DNA from: Cyclospora cayetanensis
Taxonomy: Eukaryota; Apicomplexa; Conoidasida; Eucoccidiorida; Eimeriidae
Direction of reading: 5' to 3'
DNA: 64,000 nt
Assembly: GCF_002999335.1 (NCBI RefSeq)
Contig: NW_020312093.1
Coordinates: forward strand, 40,565 to 104,564
Part shown: piece after piece, positions 46,701 to 58,604 of the stretch
How the letters are laid out: each line of letters begins with the position of its first letter
How positions within the stretch are numbered: the first letter of the stretch is position 1
Translations under genes and position numbers: made by a program
Notes under the pieces: model-generated
The model's database searches: none
What the model was told of the DNA's origin: nothing
The model's input: only the letters and a program-made list of their open reading frames with translations

Positions 46701-47398
46701 TTCTCAGCTAAGACAGCGCTCGTACTCAGGCTGCTGTTGCCAGGCGGCACTGCTCCTGCTGCTGCTGCCGAGGTACCTTCATGAGAGCGTCGCTGCTCGA
46801 CTGTGGAAGTCTGCTTCTTAAGAGGTGCCTTTGCATGAGAGACTGCCCCAGCCGCAGAAACTTCATGAGGCACTGCTGCCGTCACGGCCCTTGCCGGATT
46901 GTCGGTGCTTTCCTCGTTGTTCGAGCAAGAAAACGACAACGCCTTCCTGCTGCTGCTGTCAGCCCCTACGACTTGAGCGTATCCTTTGCTGCCCTGGGTG
47001 GCACTTACACCATCCCCACCGTTCAGTTTAGTGTTTGAGCTACCCACTGCCATCGGTGCCGCTGCGGAGGCTACCCCGTGCGTCCCTGCCGATGCTGCAG
47101 GATCTTCAACAACCGTCACAGAAATTGAAAGGCGTCTTCTCTGCTGCTCCTTCAGACTCTTTTGCTTAGGCAGCGAAACTCCAATTGCGTGAGCTGCGCT
47201 GACGCTTGGCTGCTCTTGCAGGTCTCCCTCTGTCTGTTGCCGTTGGGGAGGCTGTTGTTGCTGTTGCTTTTGCTGCTGGTCTTGCTGCTGCTCTTTTGGA
47301 TGCTGCTCCTGCTCCTGCTCCTGTCTTTGCTCCTGTTTTTGCTGCTGCTGATCGCCGCTGCGACTCAGCTGGACCTTCTTGCTGCCACAGGCTCCCAT
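43732..47398 (-). CDS. PPM/PP2C: PP2C-type protein phosphatase, N-myristoylated
   Basis: Metal-dependent Ser/Thr phosphatase. The start ATG at 47398 gives MGACGSKKVQLS, a strong N-myristoylation signal with basic residues. A long low-complexity region coded by CAG/GAG (poly Gln/Glu) follows, then a Ser/Ala-rich stretch. PP2C motifs follow in order on minus exons: CKKGLKPESPNQDDFSFI (about 46.03 kb), GVYGVFDGHGPSGHQASDF (45.8 kb), SLSGTTATLVL and AAFVGDSRCVLA (45.4-45.5 kb), FPGLAMSRAIGDG (44.65 kb), LFFIVASDGVWEFISSEEAV (44.45 kb) and AYEAFRRWIDEEGNVVDD (44.0 kb). The metal-binding Asp residues of DGHG, SDG and VDD are present. A final exon ending ERLRSLFEGVSFMNAD before TAG at 43732 is inferred. 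Exon borders are approximate. Introns carry AC/AT microsatellites. It resembles coccidian myristoylated PPMs that act at membranes. Confidence 0.88.
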
Positions 47399-48393
47399 CT
47401 TCACGCTAAACTGTATCGACTGCTGCGGCTTCCGCGGCAGCTGATCCTAGGAAACGGGGTCGATGTGCGACAATCTTCAACAGCACAAGCAAAGTAGTGG
47501 CAAATATAAGTTTGCAGCACCTCCTGCCGCCTCTGCTGCCGCACTGGATGTTCATACATCAGAGCCGTGGCCTAACGAGCAGCAAGACAGCACGGACTGC
47601 TAGCCTGCCTGAGAATGTGCAGGTCCTGCCGCAGCAGCAGCTGCTGCTGCTGCCCCCGTGAACACGTAAAATGCAGCATGCTGCCTTTGATGCAGCAGCT
47701 CCACGCCTACTGCAGCAGCAGCGGGAGCTGCTCCTGCAGGCTGCTGTTGCTCTCTCTCTATTAATGAGCTGCCGGTAAAGGCCCTTGATCGTTGAGGCTA
47801 TCGCTGCCTCCGCTGCTGCCGGCTGGCCCCCACCCGCTACGGCTTCAACTGGCCTTGCTCTAAGTCGCAATCCTACCGTTGGCAACACGGCTGCCGCTGC
47901 TACGAGGTGGCCTTGGAAACGGATGCACACTCAGAGAGTTCGATGAGGATTTCGCTAAACCCCTTCGCTAAGGAACGCACAAATACACTTGCGCTCCCTG
48001 TGATTCCAGGGATGGCAGCTTCCTATTGGCTCTAAGAGGCTGGCAGATCCACACCCGCTTTGCTACTGCTCATGCTGCAGCGGACCTGCAGTGGCTGGTA
48101 TTGATTGTGGCTGCAGCTGCCGTCGCATTCGAAGCGCCATTCGATGTTTTTCAAACTGTAAATGAGATACTTGTTTTATTCTGGAGTGTTTAGTGAATAT
48201 GCAGGCACTTTGTGTTGAGGTGAGGGCTCACACTGGATTGCCAGTGAAATTGCGGCCGAAAGACATTCCCGCCCACCAGATTTCTCTCAACAGAGATAGC
48301 ATTTTGAAAATACACACATCCTAACAGAAGCACCTATTTATATAATGGAAGCGTAAAGAGTCGGCAAAAGGTGATACTCAGAGTAACAAAGCC
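47399..48393. other. PP2C 5' flank, CAG-rich, no gene seen
   Basis: CAG/CTG-rich to about 47930, then AT-richer. The minus-strand ORF at 47559-47930 is low complexity (Ser/Cys/Ala runs) and unsupported. It probably holds the PP2C promoter and leader. Confidence 0.45.
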
Positions 48394-48416
48394 GGTACCG
48401 GCAGGGATCGAACCTG

Positions 48417-48466
<50 letters not shown>
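48394..48466 (-). tRNA. tRNA-Asn: tRNA-Asn (anticodon GTT)
   Basis: A 73-nt cloverleaf without intron: acceptor stem GGTTCCG/CGGTACC (one mismatch), D-arm GCTC...GAGC, anticodon stem TGTGG-CTGTTAA-CCACA with anticodon GTT, five-base variable loop, and T-arm GCAGG-TTCGATC-CCTGC. Box A (TAGCTCAGCAGG) and box B (GGTTCGATCCC) are canonical. It is isolated between PP2C and a retroelement remnant; retroelements of some families insert near tRNA genes. Confidence 0.95.
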
Positions 48467-48467
<1 letters not shown>

Positions 48468-49138
48468 ACTGATTGCATGGAACCCGCAAAACGCAGACCG
48501 TATCTATTTTGGTAGTAATTGCGTAGCTCGCTTCTATGGATGTTACATAATATTGGAGCAACTAGTACTGACAACTGTTGCATAGACCCGAGCAGCCGTT
48601 TTACCAAGAGTCTGTAAATAGAACGACGTGCAGTCCTAGGCTAGAAGTCAGGAGTTTCCCTATTGAATACGATTCCCCCTGCATTGTGCAAGGTGCCATC
48701 ACACGCGTAAGCTGAATCTGTTAATTGATATCAACTACTTAGTTATTCAGTGAGCGTGTCCCTCATGGGTGCCACCATGGAGAGCCTAACAGGCAAAGCT
48801 ACACTTTGCTCCTCTTAAAATGACCTGTTTTAGTACCCGCTGACTCGTCTGTTTGGCTGTTCCTATATTCTACTTGCTACCGAGGAGCGTTCACTCTGTG
48901 CGCCGAGAATGAATTGTGCGTAGTCGGGCACAAAGTTGGCATTAGCAACTTGGTGCAAACACTCTTAGGCTAGTACCCCTCCATCTGAGGTCTCCGTTGA
49001 GAAACATAGCTGCACACTCAATGCTAACAAACAAAAAGTGAGTTAGCTTTTCTCAAAAGAACCTCCGCCCTCCCCTGCCGGAGGGGCTTCCCTCTGAATT
49101 TCCCATATAAGGGACCATGCTACGGGCCACGCTACAAT

Positions 49139-50141
49139 TCAGCGCTTTCTACCGCACTGTAGTCTATCCGGACAAGAACTAGTAAAGAATTGACTAATGG
49201 GTGTGTCTGCTCGCGGACACAATATATTCAAGAGTACTGTTGGTTCGATACAATAAAACGTAACATTGTATGCGTGTACACCCTTGACCTCCAGCAGTCC
49301 ACTAGCAAAGTCCACAGTCATGCCACTCTACATCCTTATGCGAGCGAGAAGGCTTTAAAGCGGTCGAAACTTAAGAAAATTGCTATGCCTGAGCTGCTGA
49401 CGATCTGGACACGACTACGCACACTCATCTGCAGTGAGACGCACATCAAGCCACCAAAAAGTGCGTCGATAATTTTACACCGTAGCATAAATGTCACCAT
49501 GGCCCGAAAGAGCATGAGTATGTGCTTCGCGCAAAACAGCAGGAGTGAAGTATGCTTGCACACGGGAAGGAGTCCACGCTTTGTTTTGGGCCACAGAAGG
49601 CCGTCGTCAACGTAGTGGTTCTTCATCATTCCACCACTCTAGGTTTTTGCCATACTAGCAAAAGGAGGCCGTATTGCACAAGGGTAGACTGCTGGGGCAT
49701 CGCGAGAGCGCGTCGGCGACTATGTTGGCTATCTCTTACAGCATGAGGCACCTAAGCCAGCGAGCAACTCTAGGAGGATGACAGCCCTGAAGACGCTTTG
49801 AGTAGCATGTTAAAGAGCGAACGTCGGTCTGGATAGTAAAATACACTGATGCATAGAGTGTTGGCATTTTTCCACGCCCCACCACACGTTATGAAGTTTT
49901 TTTCACTAGATACCGCTGCCTGGTTTCGGCCAGGCGATGGGAATAATGAGCAATAATTTGGTATTTTGGGGAAGCTATATTGTTGGGAGAGAATGGCACT
50001 CACTGCAACGTCCCTAGCATCAGTTGTAGGGAAGAAATGACGCTCGTTGTAAAGCAGCAGGGATTCCCGTAGGATTTGTAGGCCAGCTGACAGGCGTCCT
50101 GCCTGCTGACTAAGCCTTCTCTGTCCAGCTGTACACTGCAT
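49139..50141 (-). mobile_element. Decayed Ty3/gypsy RNase H and integrase
   Basis: Read on the minus strand, the domains come in the normal gypsy order. At 50141-49980: LQILRESLLLYNERHFFPTT and DARDVAVSAILSQQ, the start of RNase H, with a later YYPDRRSL where TDH.SL is expected. At 49629-49336: HYVDDGLLWPKTKRGL and then DALFGGLMCVSLQMSVRSRV, matching the integrase zinc-binding block DGLLY...WPGM...YV..C with cysteines lost. At 49321-49200: MTVDFASGLLEVKGVHAYNV, the start of the integrase core. Frames are broken and metal ligands changed, so it is inactive. The flanks 48467-49138 and 50142-51352 contain no supported gene and may hold its ends. Confidence 0.75.
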
Positions 50142-51352
50142 CTTTTCAAATTAATCAGTCAGAGAGAAAGCGATTCAGGCAAATCTAGGAGTAGAATTTC
50201 GGCGTAGAACTTGACAACTCCCTCGCGTGTGCGAAAAGGGCGCGCCTTACTACCCTGTAGTGTGTCCTGTGCTTGTTGAGCGATCCAGACTCTCCACTTT
50301 AAAATGAAACAGTGAGAGTAAATGTGCTGCAAGCAGGATGGAGAGAGACAGCCATGTTAGTAGTTCCTTGCCTCCTATCAAGCAAATGAACAGGTGCTGT
50401 TCGTGAGATGCTCTTTGTCCTCTCCGTTGTCTTCAACAACTTCCTAATAGCCTCAGGTGAAGGGCCATTGTGGTAACATCTGAGGCAGAGAAGGTGACTC
50501 GCAAATTCGTCGAGGCATAGTAGGAATCCATAGTGGCGGACAGAGCGGATCTTTTGGCAACAGCTGGCTGTATGGCGCGTATCACCCCATTTGTGTCTTC
50601 ATACAGCTCCAAGGCTATCGCATCCAACAAATAAGCTAACTCTTACACCTGTGATAGGACAAGCTTAGCTTGGAAATGGCAGTGCTATCTAAAAGGATAT
50701 TTCAATCCAGGACTCATGGAAATGACTTGGCCCACTACGGACACTGAGGTTTGATGTTCCCACACTGTGCAGTGAGAAGGACTGTGTCCAGGGTGCAGCT
50801 ACTAACGCTGCCACAGCATTTCAGAGAGCAGCTGTAGGCCTCCACTTTGAGGGTATTCACAGGCAGGCACTCCTATCCCGAAACCTAATACAAAAATTCA
50901 TGTAAAGAAGGTGGTGTCCCTCTAGACACATCCCATTCCTCCATTTCTCTCGTCACCCTGCAGGGTTCTAGCATGGGGAAGAAGAAATAGGGTAGGATGA
51001 ATGGGTGTTGGTGCACTCTCCATGCTCTCCACGCATTCACACCGCCAAAATCAAAAGCTCACAGGCACACAAAGTGCTTCCTGTAATCTGGGTTAACTCT
51101 ACTCTGCAGCAGATTTGACATACAAACAGCCAAGCCAAATAGTAAATCTTTTACTAGTTCCTAATCAAATGCCAGGTTATAGTAGAAAGTGCGTGTGTGA
51201 ATATCTCCGCTGCGAAACAAGTACGTAGTCAATAAATCACCATTCGCCGGTCCCCAAACGGAAAAGATCTCATGAGACCGGCCAATGTCATGTGCATAAA
51301 ATGATGTCTTGAAGGAGAATTCAAGCGGCAGAGCCATTTTTAGCGGTGTTAC

Positions 51353-52054
51353 TCAAGCATAAACTGACAGGGCGCTCACTGAGCCTGCTCTACAGTACAC
51401 ACTGGCAAACTGACAGGCCGATAGGAGACACCGCCCATAAATTCCCTTGGTCAATGCATGGCGGCACGCAATAAAATGTAGTGCCAACAACACAGTGGAT
51501 CCAACAAGAAGTGCAACGGTAATATCTTGGTATTGACACTGAGGATTCGATTTCGGAGTGGTGTAGGGCTGTATACGACTTGGGGCCCCTAATTGGGGGA
51601 GTCCGAGGGGTCCAAACCAAATCCCCACCGCAGAAATCGGTACTATATGAAGGCAAGATAATCTTCGAGATAAAGGGTGGCAATGGCAGCAGAAGGCAGC
51701 TGAAGACAGTAGCGGAGACAGCGACGGGACAGCACGCGGCGGCTGCGCACAATTAGCCTCAGCTGTGGCTTCTGCAGCTGCCGCTAATGGTAACGATTGG
51801 GCTACCAATATCAGTACATCGGCAATTCTGATAGTTTTGCAGCAAGTGGAATCCATGACAGTGTGCACAGTTATTTCTACAGTTCGCACCGCAGGCTCCG
51901 TGTCTCCTTGTAGCCCACAGTAACGAGCGCAGGTGTAGCAACGGCAGTAGTCACAGCGAGAACCATTGGAACTCCATCGAAAGAACAAGGAATCCGACGA
52001 GCGTTTCGGGGGTAAGTTTGCGAAAGCTCCTACGGCACTACCACCCCCAAGCAT
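51353..52054 (-). CDS. Hypothetical 233-residue protein
   Basis: A single open stretch from an ATG (MLGGGSAVGAFANL) divergent from the ESV1-like gene, 90 bp away. It has a Cys-rich patch (CDYCRCYTCARYC), a hydrophobic Ala/Leu stretch and a possible membrane segment near the C-terminus (VALLVGSTVLLALHFIACRH). No family was recognised. The length in AT-mixed sequence is mildly supportive, but the composition is not clearly coding. Confidence 0.3.
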   Translation of the reverse strand: MLGGGSAVGAFANLPPKRSSDSLFFRWSSNGSRCDYCRCYTCARYCGLQGDTEPAVRTVEITVHTVMDSTCCKTIRIADVLILVAQSLPLAAAAEATAEANCAQPPRAVPSLSPLLSSAAFCCHCHPLSRRLSCLHIVPISAVGIWFGPLGLPQLGAPSRIQPYTTPKSNPQCQYQDITVALLVGSTVLLALHFIACRHALTKGIYGRCLLSACQFASVYCRAGSVSALSVYA

Positions 52055-52144
52055 GGTAGCGCCCGTGCTGACACCCGAGCAGTATCTGTAGCAGGAACAC
52101 GATAAATAGCTGCCCCATCATCCTCATCAGCAGTAGGAGTAACA

Positions 52145-55100
52145 ATGGGTATCCCATCCAAGGCGTCAAATGGGTCTGAAGAGGAGGCCTCGGCACCTGG
52201 TGCTCCTGTCCTACGTCTCAAGAAGCCTCCAAGCACCAGCAATGACAGCAGCAGCACCAGTGCCGGCAGCGCAGTTGCTACCAGCAGCGGCAGTCGCAGT
52301 AATCTGGGGCGTATGGACAGCACGACTGCAGCAAGCGGCAGCTGCAGCAGCACCAGTCCCACGCGAGACAGCAGCGGATTCCCCCCTAGAGGCACCAGCA
52401 GCAGGAGTGCTACCAGTAGCAGCAGGCAGAGGGGCGGCAGGGGGGCTGTATTGCTGCAGCAGCTAGCCGATGGCAGCAAGACAGAGATAGAAGTAACGGG
52501 AGAGATCAACAGTGAGTTGCTGCAGAGGCAGCAGCAACCAACGCCTATTCTTCGCCTAGCTGTGCATCCACGAACTGGAGCTGTCTCGCGAAGCCAGCAT
52601 CCCGAAGGTAAGCAGCGCTGGCGATAAGTTCGAAGCGCGTGTAGTATAGAGGGCTACAAGGAGGCTGTACGTTTGCGGAGACGCGTGCTGTGAGGGAGCA
52701 GGCAGGCCTTGGGGTAAGAGTTTGCGGTGGGTGTGCTTGTAGGCCTTGTATCCCAGCCTTCTTTCAATGTTGCACTTCCTGCGCGGCTGCATTTGGGCAG
52801 TGGCAGTGGCGGCAGCGGCGGCAGCAACACAGTGTCTGTGCAGCACGAGGGGTTCTACGAGGAGATCGACAGCGCGGAGAACGGGAACCTGCGGTGGGGA
52901 AGAAAGAAAGCAAATGACGGCAGTTGGGTCGAAAAGTGGGCTGTCCAGACAGTCCCTCAGCAAGAGCCGCAGGCCAGGGTGTTGGAGTTTGGGCAAAGCC
53001 AAGGTCGAAACTACAGAACCAATGAGCGGTCGGTTTTTTTTTCGAAGGCTCTGAGCCACACAGCAGAGCCACATGCACAAAGAGGGGCGAGGGAGACTTT
53101 TCTTGGGAAGGGGACTCAGCACGCAGCGCGAAGAAGTTGGCAGCCAGCAGCTAGCGTGCGTCCTTGACTTCGGCGAGGGTTCAGGGGTATAAAAATTTAG
53201 AGGCCGCTCGCTCTTTTTGTGTGGGGTGCGGGGTCACCTCAGGTGGGTTTCCCGGTGGGAAGACACAGCACGGGAGCGCCGAGTGGAGAAGGTTGTGCAG
53301 GAGTTACGGCCTCAGCACAAGGACGAGGAGCAAGAAGGGGAACAGGAGCGCGAGCAGGCTATCTTGCAGGTGTGGGAGGAGGAGGAGACGGAGGACAGGC
53401 TGACGGGTATCATTAGGATAAACAAGCGAGGAACGGACAATCAGAGAGGGGAGGGCAGGCACTGGAATCTTCGTGTGCTGAGAAGGAAGCCTTTGGTCGC
53501 GGGAGAGACTGAGGAGGTTGAAGGCGCTTCAGCGCAGGCAGTAGAAGAGCTGCTCGCAGCGGCAGCAGCCACGCCTGCCGCGGCAGCAGCAGATGGTCTT
53601 TCTCCAGGCCAGGAGCTGGAACTGTTTGAAGAGACACGGGGGTCTGAAACTCGGGGACGGTTGCAGCGCAGAGAGGCAGACGGCCGAGTACTCTACCGGG
53701 CGCTCTGGAGAGAGACAGCAGGGGGTCAAGAGGCTTGGAGCGAAGAAACAACATTTCACAGCGACGGGAGCAAGACCGGCACCAAGAAAGGAACAGACCC
53801 TAGGTAACTATCACAACCCTCCTGTGGCATCTGACACGTCGAACAAGCTTCCTTTGCATGCATCGGAGGCCTCTCGGGAGCGCGTTCCTCCGCGCTCACG
53901 CTGCTCTTTTCGTGTTGCTTCTCGGCGAGAGTTTCTTGCTGGGCATTAGCCAATTGCGAGGCCTGTGGGAGGCGTTCGGTGCACACAGCCGTGCGCTCCG
54001 TCCAGGCAGCCACCTGTAGAACAGATAAGAGGGTTGCATGAGCTTTTAGGCCAGGCAGGAGGGAAGGCGGACAGTGGGGAGGGCGAATTACGCGGAGTTG
54101 CGACAGAGGTCAATGCGTGGGGTGGGGGTGGGGTGCGACAGGCAGGTAAGGGCAAAGGAATTTCAGCGAAGGCTTTTGGAGTGTGCTGTGTGTATTGCAG
54201 CGGAACGTCTTGGGAAGAAGAGTGGCAGGAACAACCTGATGCGACACGAGATTCCGTTCGACGGAGGCGGACGGAAAACAGTCGCATGGAGGAGCGCAGG
54301 GGCGTTAGAAGGTCTCACCCCGATAACCAACTCGAGGAGTATTGCACCACGTAGGCTCTATACGGCTTCTCCAGGTGGAGGGTATTGGAGTTTCTCTGCA
54401 CAGTTTGAGAGGTTGTCGCGAGTGCGGTTTGTCGCCCAGGGGAAGTTAGGATGGTTGGTATGGACGGGGGTTGTAAAGGATCAAACAAGTCGATGGTTGG
54501 GGGTCTGCGGTCTAAGGCTTGTAACCCTGCGACTCTGTACATCTGTTTGCGGTGGCGTTTGACGCAGGGTGCAAGTGACTGTGAAAGAGGGCTGCGCCGT
54601 GGAGTGTACAGACACTTGGGTCCGGCCCGCTGAGGGTGGGCCTGGTAAAGCACGGGGCAGCCAACGCAAAGAGACGCAGATATTTTCAGATGGCAAGGTC
54701 GTTTCTGTCGAGGTCAGCTACCGTTCAAGTGGAGTTGGATGCTGATGATGCTGTTACCCTATCTACTGCTACACAGGTGGCATTGTGCTCTGCCGAGCCT
54801 TGCAGATGCAACCAGTTGCCCTGCTAGGCGCTTCACTCCTTTTATGCGAGTTTCCGCCGCCTTCCCTTGTCTCCCTCGCATGTAGGTCGCCAATGAAGAG
54901 TGGGAAGACACCGGCGATGAATTTTCGGCGGACTTGTGGGTGGAGGAGACCCTCGTGAAGCACCAAGGAGGTGATGCATTCATCACAAGCAAGGCAAGTA
55001 GCGGTGTTTGCAGTAGCTCCAGCAGCAGCAGCAGTCGTGCGCGTGAAAGCGCCGACGTGTTCAGGAGCCACACACAGATCCAAGCGACAGGAGCATGACA

Positions 55101-57720
55101 CGCGGCAGCTAGACTTGTCAGTGGGTGTGAGTGACGCTGCACTCGCCGCTTAGCGCCTCTAAGGCTTGGGAATAAAGGCCTTTGACCTCGACTATAGGCT
55201 ACGGTATTTGCGCAGAACCTCTGGGGACGAAAGAAGGGCAGCCGACGGAAAGACGGGATGCAATGGGGCGAGCAGTGGGAGGAAACGCAAGAAATACCGG
55301 AGACAGAGACGGAGGAGCCGGAGGCGGGGCAACAAAGAGTCAATTTGCACATCCTTGTACGAAGCAGCCGACCTGTGTTTGTTGCTGCTGCCACTCTGTC
55401 TGCTGCCGAGTTTACGCTAGCTTGTTGTTGCTTTCACCGCGCAGCGCCGTTGCGCGTTTTCTGGGTCTTCCAATTGCTGTTGGCGCTTCAGCTGCCAGGA
55501 GGCGAGGTGACCTCCCGTGAGGTTGTTGTACTGCAAACACAGCCGCTACGTCGAAGAAGGCGGTTTGACGACAAGTGGTGGCGCGAAGCGCATGGGAACT
55601 CTTGGGGAACGAAAGAGTAAGTCGTGCAATGAGCTGACTCCAAGTCATCTACAAGATATTTTGGCCTTTTGGGTCCCTGTGAAGGCGTAAAAAGAGAGGG
55701 CCATGCATTTGAAACTCTAGGGCCCTTAACCCTACGTATATTGCATATGGAATTTCCGCCAGGGGGGTAGAGGACAGCGGCGCGGTGCTGCGGGAGAACT
55801 GGTACGACAACGGCGGCGAGAAGCAAGTTGACAGATGGAAGGAAATGCCTGATGGCTCGAAAAAAGGTCCAGCGAAGCCAAACTACAAATAGGCCGCCCT
55901 GAAACCCTACCCTTTGATTCTGGCGCATGGCTCAAGGGGTGCAACGCAGGCCAGTGAATTACGATCGACGCCTCTGCAGCCCCTGACAGCAGTCTCACCC
56001 TGGTGCCAAGTGCGCATTCACCGATCAATTTGGTGGAGAGGTACCTACGAGTTGTGGGGTCTATTGAGTGCAGGCGAGAAGTTCGGGAGCAAGGTGGATG
56101 GCACACAGTGGCGGGAGTCGTGGGGATGCGGGCCAGGAGGCAGCGATAGCTGGGTGGACAAGAGCTGGGAGGAACCGGACAGAGAACGGGAAGGGGGTGC
56201 AGTGCGCTGGGGCTTTAGCAGCGGCAGCAGTACTGCCGAAAGCAAGGAGTGGCAGCAGCAGTGGCGGGAGCGAGAGCATTGGTTTTGTGGGGAGAAGTTT
56301 ATTGAGAAGGTCGAGCGGCACGCGAACGGAGATGAACAGACTCTCAAAGAAGGCAACGAATGGATACGATCGTAGGCTTCGGCACTAAGGCGGACTGCAA
56401 GACACGGGCTAGGGGCGGGGGTTTGGAGGGTTGGGGCGAAGTAGAGTCAAGAGAGAGACAGACAGGGAGGGGGAGAAAGCGCATAGTAGAGACCGAACCT
56501 GCACAGGACAGGGAGATGGGGATAGCGAGGCTATTCGGCTAGCAAGTTCGAGGGGGAAAGGGGAGGAAGGATGCACAGGAATGGGGAGAAGGCAGCATTG
56601 AGGGCCTCACATGGAGTACAGTGCAACGAGACGGGTAATGAAACACAGGGAATACCTCTATGGGGGTGTTCTCTGTAGGGCCTGCGAAATTTTCGTGGAC
56701 CTTCATGTGTATCGTATCTGGATGAGTTTGAATGTGCTGATGTTTTGCTGCTGCTGCCTGCCCGTGTGTTGTGTGCTTATAGAGACCAGTGCGACAGAGC
56801 AGTGACCTCCTGGTTTGAAGAGCGATTTGGGGTGGTTGATGGCTTGGAAGAGAAGTGGGCAGTGAAACGGGGAGGAAATGAGGAGGGTGAGTGGATGGAA
56901 CGCTGGCGTGAAACCCCCCAAGAGAAAGATGCGGAGAAGACGGGCTGGAATAGGTAAATTGACCCTTTCCTAAGACATGCTCTGGGCTTAGCTAGGAATC
57001 TTTATGGAGGAGCCCCCTGCTTTAAAGCTATGTGATGCAAAAGAGCCTTCTCCCTCTTTCCTCCTTGTTCCGCCTATAAGTGTATTGGGATTTTCTGTGG
57101 AGACGGCTTGGATCCCTGGCGCGTATAATTGGGGCTTGTCGCAGGCAAGGAGATGCGTGGGAAGAACGCTGGCGTGAAACGTTTGATGGAGATCAGAAGA
57201 CGGAAACTTGGGCAGAGAAAAAGGGAAGCAATGCTCAGGTGCTCCCCAACTGCAATGCTACGCAGTCAGACTGCGAAGAAGCTTTAAGCGACATTTTTGC
57301 TTTTCCTTGTCGGAGCGCATGTGGCCACGCTGCGCCTTTCGTTGCAGCGCTTCGGGCTTCTAGTCCGTGTGCAGCTTCCTGAGCGTGTGCCCTCAGGGAG
57401 AGAGCTGGCTGGAAACATGGCAGGAGCGGTGGGGGTGGAAGACAGCTCACAAGGAGGCGACATCGGCGTCCGGCGCTCGTCGTGTGGAGCGGTGGGGAGA
57501 GCAATTTTTCGACGATGGCAGCGGTCAGAAGTGGGCGCAGCACTGGCAGGAGGGGCCCCCTTCATCTCCAGGTGGATCCTCTCCCGGAAGCACTGGAAAG
57601 AGCTGGGGAGACCGATGGGGCCCAGGTGGACTCGGAGGCCACAGGTGGGGCGAGGAGTGGGGGGACGGGGGATGCCGAAAGTGGGCGCATGACACACCTG
57701 GAAGGCCTGAAGGATGCTGA
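52145..57720 (+). CDS. Trp-rich repeat protein resembling ESV1/LESV
   Basis: About a dozen exons. The first (52145-52606; donor GTAAGC) starts MGIPSKASNGSEEEASAPG, is Ser-rich from AGC repeats, and has no signal peptide. Later exons each carry one or two units of the pattern W-x2-(K/R)W-x-E followed by G and charged residues: GRKKANDGSWVEKWAVQ, MQWGEQWEETQE, FDDKWWREAHGNSWGTKE, ENWYDNGGEKQVDRWKEMPD, DGTQWRESWGCGPGGSDSWV, DGLEEKWAVKRGGNEEGEWM, QGDAWEERWRETFDGDQ and GESWLETWQERWGW. It ends VERWGEQFFDDGSGQKWAQHW and GKSWGDRWGPG, with the stop at 57718-57720. These aromatic, glycine-spaced repeats match the style of plant EARLY STARVATION1 and LESV, which bind amylopectin in starch granules. Coccidia store amylopectin, so a granule-binding role is plausible but inferred. 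Exon borders in 53.8-56.7 kb are approximate, and a stop at about 55890 is avoidable by splicing. Confidence 0.7.
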
Positions 57721-58604
57721 TCGCGGGCTTGAGAGCTGCATTTGAGAGGAGCCCACCAGGTGACTGACTGATGGATGCACTCCTACAGAGGCAGCCACGC
57801 AGAGAGCGCTTCTTTGTGCGACTAGAGATGCAAATTTCTGTAATCACAACTACTATTGGTGCTCCCTCGTCGTCGCACAACAAAAATGGCGGCCTCCGGT
57901 GCAGAGTGTCGTCCGCCACACATGGCAGGGCAAGAGCAGCTGTCAGGGACCAGGGTGCAGCCGCAAGAAGAGCTGTAGTCGCAGCCTGCTTGTGGAGAGT
58001 TCCGCTGTATTGGCCTTTGTAGTATAGTTCTCGAAAACTGAATTGCGAGGAGAGTGGACTAGGATAAGCTTGAGAGTGATGAAATGAGCCACGCATCTGC
58101 GGTATATTTTACTGTGTCGCTGCCGTTTTGTGTGCGCACTGAACGCGGTGCAAGGTGGGCTTTTTTGTACCGGTGCCCAATTCTAGAACGGTACTTTGGC
58201 AAGCGAGCCACCTGATTTGCAAAGCAGAGTGCGGCCAAGCGCAAAGTGCAATAGCCGCTCTTTGCTTAAAAGGTCTGCACCCCTTGTCCGTAAACACAGC
58301 CCTGCTGTTTTAGGGGTCCTCCAAAAATACTGGAGTGGCGTGGCCAGAGACTTCTCCTTGTATATCCATACATACTAATCCCATAAGGACAACAAAAGAG
58401 TTGTGTACAGCTCTTATCCGTTTTACTGCCCTTATTTCGTTTGGCCTGTTCACAAGATCGGGGGCAATGGGTTTACTCCTGTCATTTGACCTAAACTTCC
58501 GGAGGAGGCTGTTCGTCCGTAATGCAGGAGAACTTCTTTCTGCGCCTTTAAACGACTGCCCTATCATTTCTAAGCGTTATTTTGTTTTTTCGGATTTCGA
58601 GTTG

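Noticed and set aside
49336..49629. YVDD read as a reverse transcriptase active site
   Set aside because: The following sequence matches the integrase zinc-binding block (DGLLW...SLQMSVRS) and lies after RNase H, so YVDD is coincidental.
55860..55892. Stop after KKGPAKPNYK as the end of a first ESV1-like gene
   Set aside because: A donor-like AAAAAAG-GT lies just before it and the same repeat type continues downstream, so one spliced gene is simpler, though two genes are not excluded.
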